64,000 nucleotides of DNA from Fermentimonas sp. (GTDB lineage: Bacteria; Bacteroidota; Bacteroidia; Bacteroidales; Dysgonomonadaceae), in assembly GCA_015478775.1 (NCBI GenBank), contig JADMKP010000007.1, positions 620,001 to 684,000 on the forward strand, in the 5' to 3' direction. The notes beneath the pieces are model-generated. The model was given only the letters and a program-made list of their open reading frames with translations. It did no database searches and was not told where the DNA came from. Below, in pieces: positions 18,152 to 27,591 of the stretch (within the stretch, counting starts at the first letter, position 1; every line of letters starts with the position of its first letter). The position numbers were made by a program, and so were the translations under genes.

Positions 18152-18811
18152 TTAAATTTTTTCACCATAAGCCAAATCGCCTGCGTCCCCTATGCCTGGT
18201 ATAATATATGACGATTCATTAACACCCGGATCAATTGCAGCAGCCCAAATTGTGGTTTTCTCTTCCGGGAAAATACTTTTGCAATAATCAATGGCTTGTC
18301 TGCTGGCAATGATAGTAGCTATATGAATTTTTGAAGGGTTACCTTTTGTAAGAAGTGCTCTGTATGTTAATTCCATACTACTTCCAGTAGCCAACATAGG
18401 ATCGGTAAGTATTAAAGTTTTACCCTCAATAGATGGCGAGGCTATATACTCTATATGTATATCGAATGTTTTGTGTCCTGTTTCACGATACTTTCTGTAT
18501 GCAGAAACAAAAGCATTGTCTGCACCATCAAGATAGTTAAGCATGCCATGATGAAATGGTAGTCCAGCACGTAAAATTGTGGCAATTACCACTTCCTCTT
18601 TCGAAACAGATACCTCGGCCTTAGCTAATGGTGTATCAACAGTAATAGTATTATAATCAAAGTGTTTACTGATTTCGTATGCCATCAGCTCACCAACTCT
18701 CTCGATATTTCTACGAAAACGCAGTCTATCGTTTTGAATTGTTACATCACGAATTTCTCTTACGAATGAATTGAGGAGAGAGTTCCTTTCCGAAAAGTCG
18801 ATTACTTGCAT
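18152..18811 (-). CDS. upp: uracil phosphoribosyltransferase
   Basis: A 219-residue enzyme that makes UMP from uracil and PRPP. The PRPP-binding loop is ILTDPMLATGSSM (about residues 135-147), the uracil-binding C-terminus is GIGDAGDLAYG, and the family's ILRAGLPFHHGML is at about 80-92. Length is typical. It converges with the glycosyltransferase gene. It would complete uracil salvage together with the UraA-like permease at 4104-5294. Confidence 0.95.
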   Translation of the reverse strand: MQVIDFSERNSLLNSFVREIRDVTIQNDRLRFRRNIERVGELMAYEISKHFDYNTITVDTPLAKAEVSVSKEEVVIATILRAGLPFHHGMLNYLDGADNAFVSAYRKYRETGHKTFDIHIEYIASPSIEGKTLILTDPMLATGSSMELTYRALLTKGNPSKIHIATIIASRQAIDYCKSIFPEEKTTIWAAAIDPGVNESSYIIPGIGDAGDLAYGEKI

Positions 18812-18975
18812 AGGTTATATTTATAATTTTGAGAATGTGCATCTGATAGAAACTATTTTCGGAATACAAAGGTACTATATTTACAACTTCTGCTAAACTT
18901 TTAATCTGATTTTTTGTTAAATAACGTGATATGCAGATAAAAAACCAACAATTAAAGAAATTTTTCTTTAATTAA

Positions 18976-19006
18976 TTTCGTGTTTAAACTTATTTGATTA
19001 TTTTTG
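18976..19006 (+). promoter_or_regulatory. pckA promoter
   Basis: TATTTTTG (18999-19006) matches the -7 consensus and TTTC (18976-18979) sits 19 bases upstream in the place of the -33 TTTG. The gene starts 70 bases downstream, leaving an untranslated leader. Confidence 0.55.
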
Positions 19007-19009
19007 TAG

Positions 19010-19046
19010 TGTTGTTTTAGGTGATGTTCGCAACAACATGTTTTTT
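19010..19046 (+). promoter_or_regulatory. stem-loop with T run in the pckA leader
   Basis: TGTTGTT (19010-19016) pairs with AACAACA (19032-19038) around a 15-base loop, and TTTTTT follows at 19041-19046. The predicted transcript would start about where the stem starts. It could be a 5' stabiliser or a weak attenuator. The stem is AT-rich, so this is tentative. Confidence 0.3.
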
Positions 19047-19076
19047 ATATAATAATTAAACCCAAATTTATTAAAG

Positions 19077-20669
19077 ATGGCAAATTTAGATTTAAGCAAG
19101 TATGGTATTACTGGAGATTTTGAAATCTTCCATAATCCTTCCTACGAAACTCTTTTTCAACATGAAACTGATCCGTCAAATGAAGGATTTGAAAAAGCCA
19201 AATTAACAAAAACCGGTGCTACAGCCGTCTACACAGGCAAATTCACCGGTCGTTCTCCAAAAGACAAATATTTTGTAGAAGATGAGTCAACAAAAGAGAA
19301 TCTATGGTGGGATGGAACTATCAATCGCCCATGTACAAAAGAAGCGTTCAATTACTGTAAAGATCGCGTAACAGCTCAGCTTTCTAAAGCCAACAATATA
19401 TATGTAGTTGACACATACTGCGGAACTAACGTTGATACTCGTATGAAAGTACGTTTCATTGTAGAAGTTGCATGGCAAGCTCACTTTGTAACAAACATGT
19501 TTATTCAGCCTTCGCACTACGAATTGGATCATTATGGTGAACCAGATTTCGTATGTATGAACGGTTCTAAAACAACAAATGATAAATGGCAAGAGCACGG
19601 TTTAAACTCTGAAAACTTCACATTGTTTGACCTAACTCAAAAAATGCAGGTTATTGGTGGTACATGGTATGGTGGTGAAATGAAAAAAGGTATGTTCGCT
19701 CTTATGAACTACTACTTACCACTTAGAGGTATCGCTTCAATGCACTGCTCGGCAAACGTAGGTGAAGAAGGCGACGTTGCTGTATTCTTTGGTCTTTCAG
19801 GAACAGGTAAAACAACTCTTTCTGCCGATCCTAAGCGTTACCTAATTGGTGATGACGAGCATGGTTGGGACGACAATGGTGTATTTAACTACGAAGGTGG
19901 TTGCTACGCTAAAACAGTTAACCTAAGCGAAGAAAACGAACCAGACATCTGGAGAGCTATCCGTCGCGATGCTTTATTAGAAAACGTTGCTGTTGATGAT
20001 GAAGGCAATATCGATTTTGCTGATATTTCTGCAACAGAAAACACTCGTGTATCTTATCCAATACGTCATATCAATAAGATAGTAATTCCATCACGTGCAG
20101 GACATGCTAAAAAGATTATTTATCTTTCAGCTGATGCATTTGGTGTATTACCTCCAGTTTCTATCCTTGACAACGATCAGGCACAGTACCACTTCCTATG
20201 CGGATTCACATCTAAATTGGCTGGTACAGAACGTGGTATTACAGAACCACAACCATCATTCTCACCTGCTTTTGGTGAAGCTTTCTTAACTGTTCACCCA
20301 ACAATTTATGCTCAGCGCTTATCTGAAAAAATGGAACAGCACAATGCTAAAGCATATCTTGTAAATACAGGATGGAACGGAACAGGAAAACGTATTTCTC
20401 TTAAAGATACACGTGCAATCATTGATGCAATCCTTGATGGTTCAATTGAAGAAGCTGAAACAGTTCACGTACCAATCATGAACCTTACAGCTCCTGCAAA
20501 ATTGAATGGTGTTTCTGATATTCTTGATCCACGTTCAACGTATGCAGATGCAAGTGAGTGGGAAGCTAAAGCTAAGAAACTTGCTGCTATGTATATCGAA
20601 AACTTCGAGCAATATACAGATACAGAAGCTGCTAAAGCATTGATTCCTTCAGGACCACAATTGGGCTAA
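19077..20669 (+). CDS. pckA: phosphoenolpyruvate carboxykinase (ATP)
   Basis: A 530-residue enzyme that converts oxaloacetate and ATP to phosphoenolpyruvate (or the reverse, CO2-fixing direction common in succinate-producing Bacteroidota). Signature segments: [14 protein letters not shown] near residue 57, MHCSANVG, the P-loop [14 protein letters not shown], the metal-binding [10 protein letters not shown] and EGGCYAK, and a C-terminal [13 protein letters not shown]. Codons are clean and highly expressed in style, and a strong terminator follows. It stands alone with its own promoter and a 70-base leader. Confidence 0.97.
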   Translation: MANLDLSKYGITGDFEIFHNPSYETLFQHETDPSNEGFEKAKLTKTGATAVYTGKFTGRSPKDKYFVEDESTKENLWWDGTINRPCTKEAFNYCKDRVTAQLSKANNIYVVDTYCGTNVDTRMKVRFIVEVAWQAHFVTNMFIQPSHYELDHYGEPDFVCMNGSKTTNDKWQEHGLNSENFTLFDLTQKMQVIGGTWYGGEMKKGMFALMNYYLPLRGIASMHCSANVGEEGDVAVFFGLSGTGKTTLSADPKRYLIGDDEHGWDDNGVFNYEGGCYAKTVNLSEENEPDIWRAIRRDALLENVAVDDEGNIDFADISATENTRVSYPIRHINKIVIPSRAGHAKKIIYLSADAFGVLPPVSILDNDQAQYHFLCGFTSKLAGTERGITEPQPSFSPAFGEAFLTVHPTIYAQRLSEKMEQHNAKAYLVNTGWNGTGKRISLKDTRAIIDAILDGSIEEAETVHVPIMNLTAPAKLNGVSDILDPRSTYADASEWEAKAKKLAAMYIENFEQYTDTEAAKALIPSGPQLG

Positions 20670-20725
20670 TACATTAGTTTAAGTAAATTCTTACTGATAA
20701 AACATTCAGTTTTCCAGATTATATT

Positions 20726-20766
20726 AAAGAGATCGTCTCGGTTTTAGAGGCGGTCTCTTTTTTTTC
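20726..20766 (+). terminator. rho-independent terminator of pckA
   Basis: AAAGAGATCGTCTC and GAGGCGGTCTCTTT form a 14-bp stem (two G-U pairs) around a 7-base loop, followed by TTTTTT. It ends 57 to 97 bases after the pckA stop. Confidence 0.9.
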
Positions 20767-21247
20767 ATCTTTTCTTTCTGCAAAAAGATATTAGCACTCC
20801 TACTACAATAGTAGTAATAGCAACTTTTTTAATAGTTCCCACAGCATCATATTTCAATTGAGAACGTGTTCCTCTTTCTGCAAATATATTTGTCTTTTTC
20901 CCTTTTCTATAATCATCAGCCAAACCTTCTATCACATTAATTCTATCTGCCAGCAACAACGGCAGCCAATGTGCATACCTCGATTCACTAAATTTGAATG
21001 CAAATCTTCGGATGCGCCCACTTAACCCACTTGGAGGAATTGTTTCACCAATAACAGCAGAATATGACGGTCGCTCATTAGAATGCAACACCTCAACCCT
21101 TGGTATTTGCAAATATGGACGTTGCCAATTAGAACGATGATGATCATCACCTGTATAATTTTTCATAGGATGAGTAGGCTCATTGCTAGGATCAGCATCA
21201 ATACCCCAACCTGGAACTTTTGTATAATCTATTTTCTTTGTTTTCAT
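20765..21247 (-). CDS. hypothetical protein with a C-terminal membrane helix
   Basis: A 160-residue protein after correcting the start from 21274 to the ATG at 21247. The N-terminal half is polar (WGIDADPSNEPTHPMKNYTGDDHH), the middle carries RIRRFAFKFSESRYAHWLPLLLADRINV, and the C-terminus has one hydrophobic helix (VAITTIVVGVLISF) followed by CRKKR, a tail-anchor layout. The gene is 23 bases downstream of the alcohol dehydrogenase gene on the same strand, so the two are likely cotranscribed. I do not recognise the family. Confidence 0.65.
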   Translation of the reverse strand: MKTKKIDYTKVPGWGIDADPSNEPTHPMKNYTGDDHHRSNWQRPYLQIPRVEVLHSNERPSYSAVIGETIPPSGLSGRIRRFAFKFSESRYAHWLPLLLADRINVIEGLADDYRKGKKTNIFAERGTRSQLKYDAVGTIKKVAITTIVVGVLISFCRKKR

Positions 21248-21270
21248 AATTTTGATTTTAATTATGTGTT

Positions 21271-22410
21271 TCACGGAATAAGAACAGGCTTAATACAATT
21301 ATCAAGTTTAGATGAAAAAATGCGATAAGCCTCCGACACCTCCTGAAGTGGTATACGATGCGTAATAAGTGGTTTTGGATCTATAACACCATTTTGAACA
21401 TGCTCAATAAGTCGTGGTAACAAACGCTTAACCGAAGTTTGATTTGCACGAATTGTAATTCCCTTATTAACTACGTTTCCAATTGGAACCAAATTATCTG
21501 TTGGACCGTATACACCCACAATAGATACAATTCCTCCTTTTTTCACTGAATTAACAGCCCAATGAAGTGCAGTAGCTGCACCAGCTTGAAGCAATAGTTT
21601 TTTGCCAGTGATAGTGTGTAATAGACTTCCACTAGCATCAGATCCCACGGCATCAATACATACGTCGGCACCAAACCAATCAGTTATCTTTTTAATGAAT
21701 CGTACCGGGTCTCCCAAAGATTTATAATTATACGCTTCACAAGGTGCGTATTTTTTCACAAAATCTAAACGATACTCTATATGATCAATTACAATTACCC
21801 GTGTAGCACCAAAAAGCCATGCACATCTTGCTGCCATAATACCAATTGGTCCTGCCCCAAATACAACTACAGTATCACCAGTTTTTATTCCACCCATTTC
21901 GGCAGCCTGGTATCCAGTAGGCACCACATCAGTTAAAAGCACAGCATCGTCTTGATGCATATTCTCGGGAATAATTTCAGGCCCCACATCTGCGTAAGGC
22001 ACTCTCACATATTCAGCCTGTCCACCATTATAACCTCCGGCAGTATGCGAGTATCCGAAAATACCCCCCACGGCCGTTGCCATGGAGTTAGACTCGTGAC
22101 AATTGCCATACAATCCCTGCTTACAAAAAGCACATTGTCCACACGAAATATTAAAAGGCACTAAAACCCTGTCCCCAACTTTCAATTTTTGAACCGAAGG
22201 TCCTATTTCTACAACAACACCAATAAACTCGTGACCAAAAGTAGATCCCACTCTGGTATCGGGTACCAAACCATGATAAAGGTGCAAATCTGAACCACAA
22301 ATACACGCTCGTGTAACTTTTACAATGGCATCATTTGGATGGAGTATTTCTGGCATTGGTTTTTCTTCAATGCGGACCCTGAATGGGCCTCGATAATTCA
22401 TTGCTCGCAT
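21271..22410 (-). CDS. zinc-dependent alcohol dehydrogenase, formaldehyde-dehydrogenase-like
   Basis: A 379-residue medium-chain dehydrogenase. Catalytic zinc ligands are in ICGSDLHLYHG and GHEFIGVV; structural zinc cysteines in CGQCAFCKQGLYGNC; the Rossmann motif is VVFGAGPIGIMAARCAWLFGA. The inserted LLHTITGKKLLLQAGAATALHWAVNSVKKGG and the overall length resemble the glutathione-independent formaldehyde dehydrogenase branch. An unusually good ribosome site, AAGGAAAGGGG, precedes the ATG at 22410. It probably oxidises or dismutates an aldehyde or alcohol; the substrate is not readable. Confidence 0.9.
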   Translation of the reverse strand: MRAMNYRGPFRVRIEEKPMPEILHPNDAIVKVTRACICGSDLHLYHGLVPDTRVGSTFGHEFIGVVVEIGPSVQKLKVGDRVLVPFNISCGQCAFCKQGLYGNCHESNSMATAVGGIFGYSHTAGGYNGGQAEYVRVPYADVGPEIIPENMHQDDAVLLTDVVPTGYQAAEMGGIKTGDTVVVFGAGPIGIMAARCAWLFGATRVIVIDHIEYRLDFVKKYAPCEAYNYKSLGDPVRFIKKITDWFGADVCIDAVGSDASGSLLHTITGKKLLLQAGAATALHWAVNSVKKGGIVSIVGVYGPTDNLVPIGNVVNKGITIRANQTSVKRLLPRLIEHVQNGVIDPKPLITHRIPLQEVSEAYRIFSSKLDNCIKPVLIP

Positions 22411-22971
22411 ACTTTTTTCCCCTTTCCTTAATTAATAATGAACTTACATGTCATTAAATGAACGCTTTGGAATAAATTTAAGTTCATGTATTAAAAGTGA
22501 TACTGGATTTTGGAAGGTTACTGTTCCAAATATGAAATTTCTCGTATTTATACCTAACAAAGTCTCTACAAAGTCCTGAGTTACCTTATAATCATACAGA
22601 GTTGATTAGGAGTTGGTAGGGAGTTGGCAAGGAGTTTGTAAGGAATTGGTAGGTAGTAAGTGTCTCGGAAGGATATGGGATTCCAACTTGGAAAGTGGCT
22701 CCGGTTATCTCGTTTTTCTCGAAACCTAATGGGAAAAGTACCGTATTGTACAAGACCGTTTGTTTGATAGCGATTTCGACCGCTTTTTACAAACTAAAAT
22801 GCAACTGTAAAAAAGATTGATGAGAAAAAAGATAAAGTATGAACACAGAACTTCATTTTTTTATTAAAAAAATTAAAACAAATTGAGCTACATATACAAA
22901 AAGTGCTAAAAAATGCCTAAACTTGCAAGGTGAAATTTTGGAATAAATTTAATCATCAAATACCAATATAA
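22411..22971. other. 561-base intergenic region with a degenerate reading frame
   Basis: No intact gene is visible between the dehydrogenase and the AraC gene. On the reverse strand a frame stays open for about 57 codons, ending at a TGA at 22592-22594, and includes the tandem repeat; it reads like TVLYNTVLFPLGFEKNEITG and then ends NSLPTPYQLLINSV, but it lacks a start codon and is closed by an upstream TAA. It may be a gene remnant or chance. Confidence 0.3.
22608..22651. repeat. 11-bp tandem repeat, four units
   Basis: Four contiguous 11-base units: AGGAGTTGGTA, GGGAGTTGGCA, AGGAGTTTGTA and AGGAATTGGTA, followed by a partial GGTAG. The period is close to one helical turn. It lies about 200 bases before the dehydrogenase start and 320 before the AraC gene. 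Confidence 0.75.
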
Positions 22972-24075
22972 ATGCCTCTTGTTTTAATGATTGGTTTTTT
23001 TATGTCAGTTTTCCTACTTGTTCTGCTGCTAGGAAAAAAGAATAAACCACAGGCTGATAAGATTCTATTTTCAATGATTATTGTTTATGCCCTGACTATT
23101 GGTGGCCCGTTTATTGAAATTTACAACAGGAACAATAATTTCCCCCACCCTCACTTGATGAACAATGCATGGCTCTTTTTGCTATTGCACGGACCTCTCC
23201 TTTGGGTATACGTTAAAAAGCTGACTGTAAAGAACTTCAAGATTAAATCCATTCATTTACTACAACTGTTGCCCTTTACGGTATTTTTAGTTCTCCATTT
23301 TTCAAATTTCCTGTTTCTCCCTGCAGCTGAGAAAATATCTCTGATAAAAGATGAATCATTTACATCAACTGTTTTCTTTAAAATAAGAGGAGCATCAATC
23401 GGTATTTTTACTATTGGATATAATATCTGGGCATTGAACCTTCTGCGAAAACACCGGATAAATATTAAAAATCAATTCTCTAATCTTGAGCGAATCAATC
23501 TCTCGTGGTTGAAAACACTGGTGATCGCCTCGCTGATTGTCTTCACAGTTAATGTGTTACTTTTCAACATCAACAATTACATTCACTTTGCAGGATATTA
23601 TCAGCTTGCACAGATTGCTTATGGCTTTTCTACACTATACGTATTATATATTGGATATTTTGGAATCGGACAGGGAACTATATTTGCCTATAGTCAGGAA
23701 GTACGTAACGATTCTGTGAATGTTGAGAATAGCGGTTTTGCTGAAATCAGATATCGGCTTACCGGATTAATGGAAAACAAACAACCTTATTTAGACCCGG
23801 AAATCACCTTAGCTAAATTAAGCAATTTAATGCTGATAAAACCTGAGCTTCTTTCCGAAGTTCTGAATTCTTCAATCCAACAGAATTTTTTCGACTTCAT
23901 TAATAAATACCGTATTGAGGATTTCAAGATTAAATGCATCAATAAGGATTATCAGTATCTATCTATAATGGGTATTGCATATGAATGCGGATTCAATTCC
24001 AAAGCGGCATTCTACAGAGCATTTAATAAATTCGAAGGGATCTCTCCCACAGCCTATATTGCTAAGGTCTCATAA
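22972..24075 (+). CDS. membrane-bound AraC-family transcriptional regulator
   Basis: A 367-residue one-component regulator. The N-terminal 240 residues contain about seven hydrophobic segments (starting LVLMIGFFMSVFLLVLLL; later NAWLFLLLHGPLLWVYV and FFKIRGASIGIFTIGYNI). The C-terminal 100 residues are an AraC DNA-binding domain: FFDFINKYRIEDFKIK, then MGIAYECGFNSKAAFYRAFNKFEGISPTAYI, the second helix-turn-helix signature. It would sense a signal in or across the membrane and bind DNA. The three 21-bp-spaced repeats that begin one base past its stop are the obvious target. Confidence 0.92.
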   Translation: MPLVLMIGFFMSVFLLVLLLGKKNKPQADKILFSMIIVYALTIGGPFIEIYNRNNNFPHPHLMNNAWLFLLLHGPLLWVYVKKLTVKNFKIKSIHLLQLLPFTVFLVLHFSNFLFLPAAEKISLIKDESFTSTVFFKIRGASIGIFTIGYNIWALNLLRKHRINIKNQFSNLERINLSWLKTLVIASLIVFTVNVLLFNINNYIHFAGYYQLAQIAYGFSTLYVLYIGYFGIGQGTIFAYSQEVRNDSVNVENSGFAEIRYRLTGLMENKQPYLDPEITLAKLSNLMLIKPELLSEVLNSSIQQNFFDFINKYRIEDFKIKCINKDYQYLSIMGIAYECGFNSKAAFYRAFNKFEGISPTAYIAKVS

Positions 24076-24076
24076 A

Positions 24077-24128
24077 AAAGTGAGACTCTTTTTCAGAAAA
24101 GTGAAACAACTTCACCATAAAATGAAAC
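24077..24128 (+). promoter_or_regulatory. three direct repeats at 21-bp spacing, probable AraC operator
   Basis: AAAGTGAGAC (24077), AAAGTGAAAC (24098) and AAAATGAAAC (24119) repeat with an exact period of 21 bases, two helical turns. AraC-family monomers usually bind direct repeats with this spacing. The third copy ends 21 bases before the -7 element, overlapping where a -33 element would be, which is the usual position for an activator that replaces a poor -33. Consensus AAARTGARAC. Confidence 0.65.
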
Positions 24129-24149
24129 GCTAAAGGAACCGAGCCGGAA

Positions 24150-24157
24150 TAATTTTG
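24150..24157 (+). promoter_or_regulatory. -7 element of the TonB receptor operon
   Basis: TAATTTTG matches TAnnTTTG and is 26 bases upstream of the first receptor's ATG. No TTTG is present at the -33 position; the third operator repeat lies there instead, which suggests an activator-dependent promoter. Confidence 0.6.
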
Positions 24158-24183
24158 CAACAAGAAATATTTAAAGCAAAATT

Positions 24184-26568
24184 ATGTCATTAGTTTCAAT
24201 CAAAAAAACAGTTATCGCCATTAGAACAGCCATTGTTGTATTTACAATTGCAATGTGTTTCAATTTGTCCGGCGCTTATTCTCAAAACAATTTAACTCAA
24301 ACGGTTAGGGGAACAATAAAAGATACCGATTCTAAAACACCCCTGTTTGGAGCAACCATTCAAATAGAGGGTACTGATCCACTGTTTGGCGTTACTACCG
24401 ACGGGGAAGGTCAATTCAGGTTCGAAAATTTACCTGTGGGCAGATACAATTTTAAAGTCAATTATATTGGCTACAAACCTTTCACTGCTTCTGAGATTCT
24501 GGTTGGAACTGGCAAGGAAGTGTTATTGCAAATCGAACTAAAAGAGTCGGTACTGGCGCTTGGCGAAGTTATCGTATATGCAAATACAAACAAAGACAAG
24601 CCTGTCAACTCAATGGCCACATTAAGTGCAAGAACTTTCAGCGTGGAGGAAACCAGTCGCTATGCCGGTGGACTGGATGATCCTGCCCGTCTGGCTTCTG
24701 CTTTCGCTGGTGTTACTACCACACAAACAACCAATAATGCAATTATTATCAGGGGTAATTCGCCAAGAGGCGTGTTGTGGAGGATTGAGGGGGTGGATGT
24801 TCCTGCCGCATTCCACTTCCCCAATGTCGATTTTATCGGTGGTGGAGGTTACACAGTCCTGAGCAATCAGATGCTCCGCAATTCTGATTTCTTTACTGGT
24901 GCTTTTCCTGCAGAATATGGGAATGCTAGCTCTGGTGTGTTTGATATAAAAATGCGCAGCGGTAATACTGAAAAACGTGAATATACAGCGGGAATAGGAT
25001 CAAGCGGTATTGATTTCTCGGCGGAAGGACCATTTGTAAAAGGAAAAAAATCGACCTACCTGTTTAATTATCGTTACTCAACCCTTGCCTTGCTAGGTAA
25101 ATTGACCAATTTTCCCAACCTTCCCACTTTTCAGGATCTGACTGTTAAGTTTGAATTTCCTACAGCCAATGCCGGAACATTCACACTCTGGGCGATGGGG
25201 TCGGATGATAAAAACATAAAAGAGGCTGATTCAGATACTTTGAACTGGAAAACCGACTATGATCGTACGGGACAGGATTATTTCAATAGGTTTGGAGTTG
25301 TTGGATTATCTCACAGACTTACAATTGGAGCTAATATATACCTGCATACTCAGCTCAGTGCAGATGGCATGAGATATGGCATGGATAAAGAGGAATACAC
25401 ATTTGATTCACAATTACTCCCTACAGATCATATCAGAAGTACCGAAGGGAAATATTCGTTCAGGACGACAGTGAACCATAAATTCGGACAAAGAGTAACC
25501 TCACGTACCGGTGTGACGCTCAATAGCCTGTTTTTCGATAACAAGCTTGATAAAGCTTTCAGAAATGATCCAGGTGAGATGGTTACTTTTGTGGATAACA
25601 GTGGCAGAGGTTTTTATTCTCAGGCTTTTACCCAATTCAAAATAGATATTTTGTCAAATATGACAACCAATATCGGAATACACTCTATGTACCTGAATGT
25701 GAATAATAAAGCAACGCTTGAACCCAGGGCAGGGATAAGCTTGAATGTTTCAGGTAATGATGAACTGAGCATTGCTTACGGACTGCATTCACAAATGGAA
25801 GAGTTGCGTACCTACTATTCACAAACAGAGGGTGATGATGTGGCAGGAATGCTAAACAAAAATCTCGATTTCATGAAATCGCATCATTTGGTTTTGGGCT
25901 ACAGTCGTAAGGTAAACGATGTTATGCGCATTAAGATTGAACCCTATTATCAGATTTTAGAAGACGTACCGGTTTATGCTAACAGTTCGTTCTCCATTAT
26001 CAATGTTACTTCCAACTGGGCGGTAAACCGTAAACTGGAAAACATCGGCACGGGAAGGAACTACGGTATTGATGTGACTCTTGAGCGATTTCTGAAAGAC
26101 GGATATTTTTATCTCTTTACGGCATCGTTATTCGATTCTAAATATGTTGGCGGTGACAAGAAAGAATACAACACGGCATTCAACAGGGGTCATGTAATAA
26201 ATCTGCTGGCAGGGAAAGAATGGTTGATAAAGAACAAAAATCTATTCGGAGTAAGTGCAAAAGTTACATATATGGGAGGATTGCGATATACCGATGCTTT
26301 GCGTAAAGAATCCATTGCCGCCAAAATGTATATCCCTGATAATACAAAAACATTTGAAAGCCAGTTCCCTTCATCCACCGGCGTGGACTTGTCAATTCGT
26401 TACAGTGTAAACAAAGAGAAATACACCGCCACATGGTATTTCATGATCAAGAATGCACTTTTACAACCTGACTATGGTGATCCTTACTTCGACTTTATTA
26501 CCAAAGAGGTTATTATTGATGAAATGATTATGCCTTTTCCATCGGTAGGATATAAAATTGAGTTTTAA
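24184..26568 (+). CDS. TonB-dependent receptor with CarboxypepD_reg N-terminal domain
   Basis: A 794-residue outer-membrane receptor. A signal sequence ends near AYSQ; a CarboxypepD_reg-like domain (QTVRGTIKDTDSKTPLFGAT to about 125) precedes the plug (TNNAIIIRGNSPRGVLW to about 240, including FTGAFPAEYGNASSGVFD) and the barrel, which ends VGYKIEF. There is no SusD partner next to it, so this is not a standard polysaccharide locus. It is similar throughout the N-terminal half to the second receptor two genes on. It sits first in a likely three-gene operon under the AraC-type regulator. Substrate unknown. Confidence 0.9.
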   Translation: MSLVSIKKTVIAIRTAIVVFTIAMCFNLSGAYSQNNLTQTVRGTIKDTDSKTPLFGATIQIEGTDPLFGVTTDGEGQFRFENLPVGRYNFKVNYIGYKPFTASEILVGTGKEVLLQIELKESVLALGEVIVYANTNKDKPVNSMATLSARTFSVEETSRYAGGLDDPARLASAFAGVTTTQTTNNAIIIRGNSPRGVLWRIEGVDVPAAFHFPNVDFIGGGGYTVLSNQMLRNSDFFTGAFPAEYGNASSGVFDIKMRSGNTEKREYTAGIGSSGIDFSAEGPFVKGKKSTYLFNYRYSTLALLGKLTNFPNLPTFQDLTVKFEFPTANAGTFTLWAMGSDDKNIKEADSDTLNWKTDYDRTGQDYFNRFGVVGLSHRLTIGANIYLHTQLSADGMRYGMDKEEYTFDSQLLPTDHIRSTEGKYSFRTTVNHKFGQRVTSRTGVTLNSLFFDNKLDKAFRNDPGEMVTFVDNSGRGFYSQAFTQFKIDILSNMTTNIGIHSMYLNVNNKATLEPRAGISLNVSGNDELSIAYGLHSQMEELRTYYSQTEGDDVAGMLNKNLDFMKSHHLVLGYSRKVNDVMRIKIEPYYQILEDVPVYANSSFSIINVTSNWAVNRKLENIGTGRNYGIDVTLERFLKDGYFYLFTASLFDSKYVGGDKKEYNTAFNRGHVINLLAGKEWLIKNKNLFGVSAKVTYMGGLRYTDALRKESIAAKMYIPDNTKTFESQFPSSTGVDLSIRYSVNKEKYTATWYFMIKNALLQPDYGDPYFDFITKEVIIDEMIMPFPSVGYKIEF

Positions 26569-26585
26569 TTTAATACCTCAGTGAT

Positions 26586-27554
26586 ATGATAACGGATGAT
26601 ACTTTCCTGAAAATCGTACGGAGCGCCGTGAAGGCTCCCTCAAGTCACAATTCCCAACCCTGGCTATTTTCAAGGGAAAAGGATGCTATTTGCATTGTAC
26701 CCGACTTCAGTCGTACACTAACTGTAGCGGATCCTCAAAACAGAGAATTGTTTATCAGTCTGGGTTGCGCGGCCGAAAACACAATGATCGCCGCGAGATT
26801 TTATGGATATAATTCTGAAATGCACATAGAATCAGTTGAAGAAAGTACAAAGATCAGATTAAGACTTCGCAAGGAAGAGGATCAAGTACAACCAGACCTC
26901 TTTTCGTATATCAATTACCGGCAGACAACTCGCAATATGTATGACAATTTCATCATACCGCAAGAATATAAGATGGAATTGAAGAACACAATAACCTTAC
27001 CCAACATTGATGTGATATTTTATACGGGAGAGGATGAAATAAAAAAGCTCTACCCTTATATTTTAGAGTCCAACAATATACAGATAAGTGATCTCTCGTA
27101 CATACATGAGTTGATTCAGTGGATGCGTTTTAGCCAGAATGAAGCCGTGCGTAAAGGTGACGGACTTTACGTTGCCTGTTTCGGATTTCCACTAATGGGT
27201 CGAACAATTGGAAGTTTCGTTGTTGGGAAATTTATGTCAGCAAAAAGAGAAGAAAGAAGGCTGCTAAAACAGTTGAGCAAAACATCAACTACGGCATTAA
27301 TCACCTCAATGCAGGATGATCCGACCAATTGGATTCACACAGGTATTTGTTTTCAGCGATTAGCGTTAACTGCCACGAAGCTAAATCTGAATCATTCCTA
27401 TTTGAATGCACCTTGTCAGGTTCCCTGTGTCAGATTACAGATGATGAGCCAAATGCCATTCCCGGGAGCATTTCCACAGCTTCTGATTCTGTTGGGGCAT
27501 TCAGAAAAGATGCCATTCGCATTCAGGAGGAGAATCAATGATGTGTTGATATGA
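26586..27554 (+). CDS. Acg-like FMN-binding nitroreductase-family protein
   Basis: A 322-residue member of the nitroreductase superfamily, larger than NfsB. Diagnostic segments: KAPSSHNSQPWLF (about 16-28), a DPQNRELFISLGCAAENTM block (about 47-65) and a C-terminal PFAFRRR. These fit the Acg branch, whose mycobacterial founder binds FMN but may store rather than use it. It lies 17 bases after the first receptor and 37 before the second, so it is in the same operon. An uptake system around a flavoprotein suggests that the imported compound is reduced or is a flavin-like molecule; that is inference. Confidence 0.82.
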   Translation: MITDDTFLKIVRSAVKAPSSHNSQPWLFSREKDAICIVPDFSRTLTVADPQNRELFISLGCAAENTMIAARFYGYNSEMHIESVEESTKIRLRLRKEEDQVQPDLFSYINYRQTTRNMYDNFIIPQEYKMELKNTITLPNIDVIFYTGEDEIKKLYPYILESNNIQISDLSYIHELIQWMRFSQNEAVRKGDGLYVACFGFPLMGRTIGSFVVGKFMSAKREERRLLKQLSKTSTTALITSMQDDPTNWIHTGICFQRLALTATKLNLNHSYLNAPCQVPCVRLQMMSQMPFPGAFPQLLILLGHSEKMPFAFRRRINDVLI

Positions 27555-27591
27555 CCTTATATCCCGGATTAATAAATTATTAAAATAAAAA

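Noticed and set aside
22592-22780. Reverse-strand frame as a real gene
   Set aside because: No start codon, an upstream TAA closes it, and no family is recognised. Kept only as a possible remnant.
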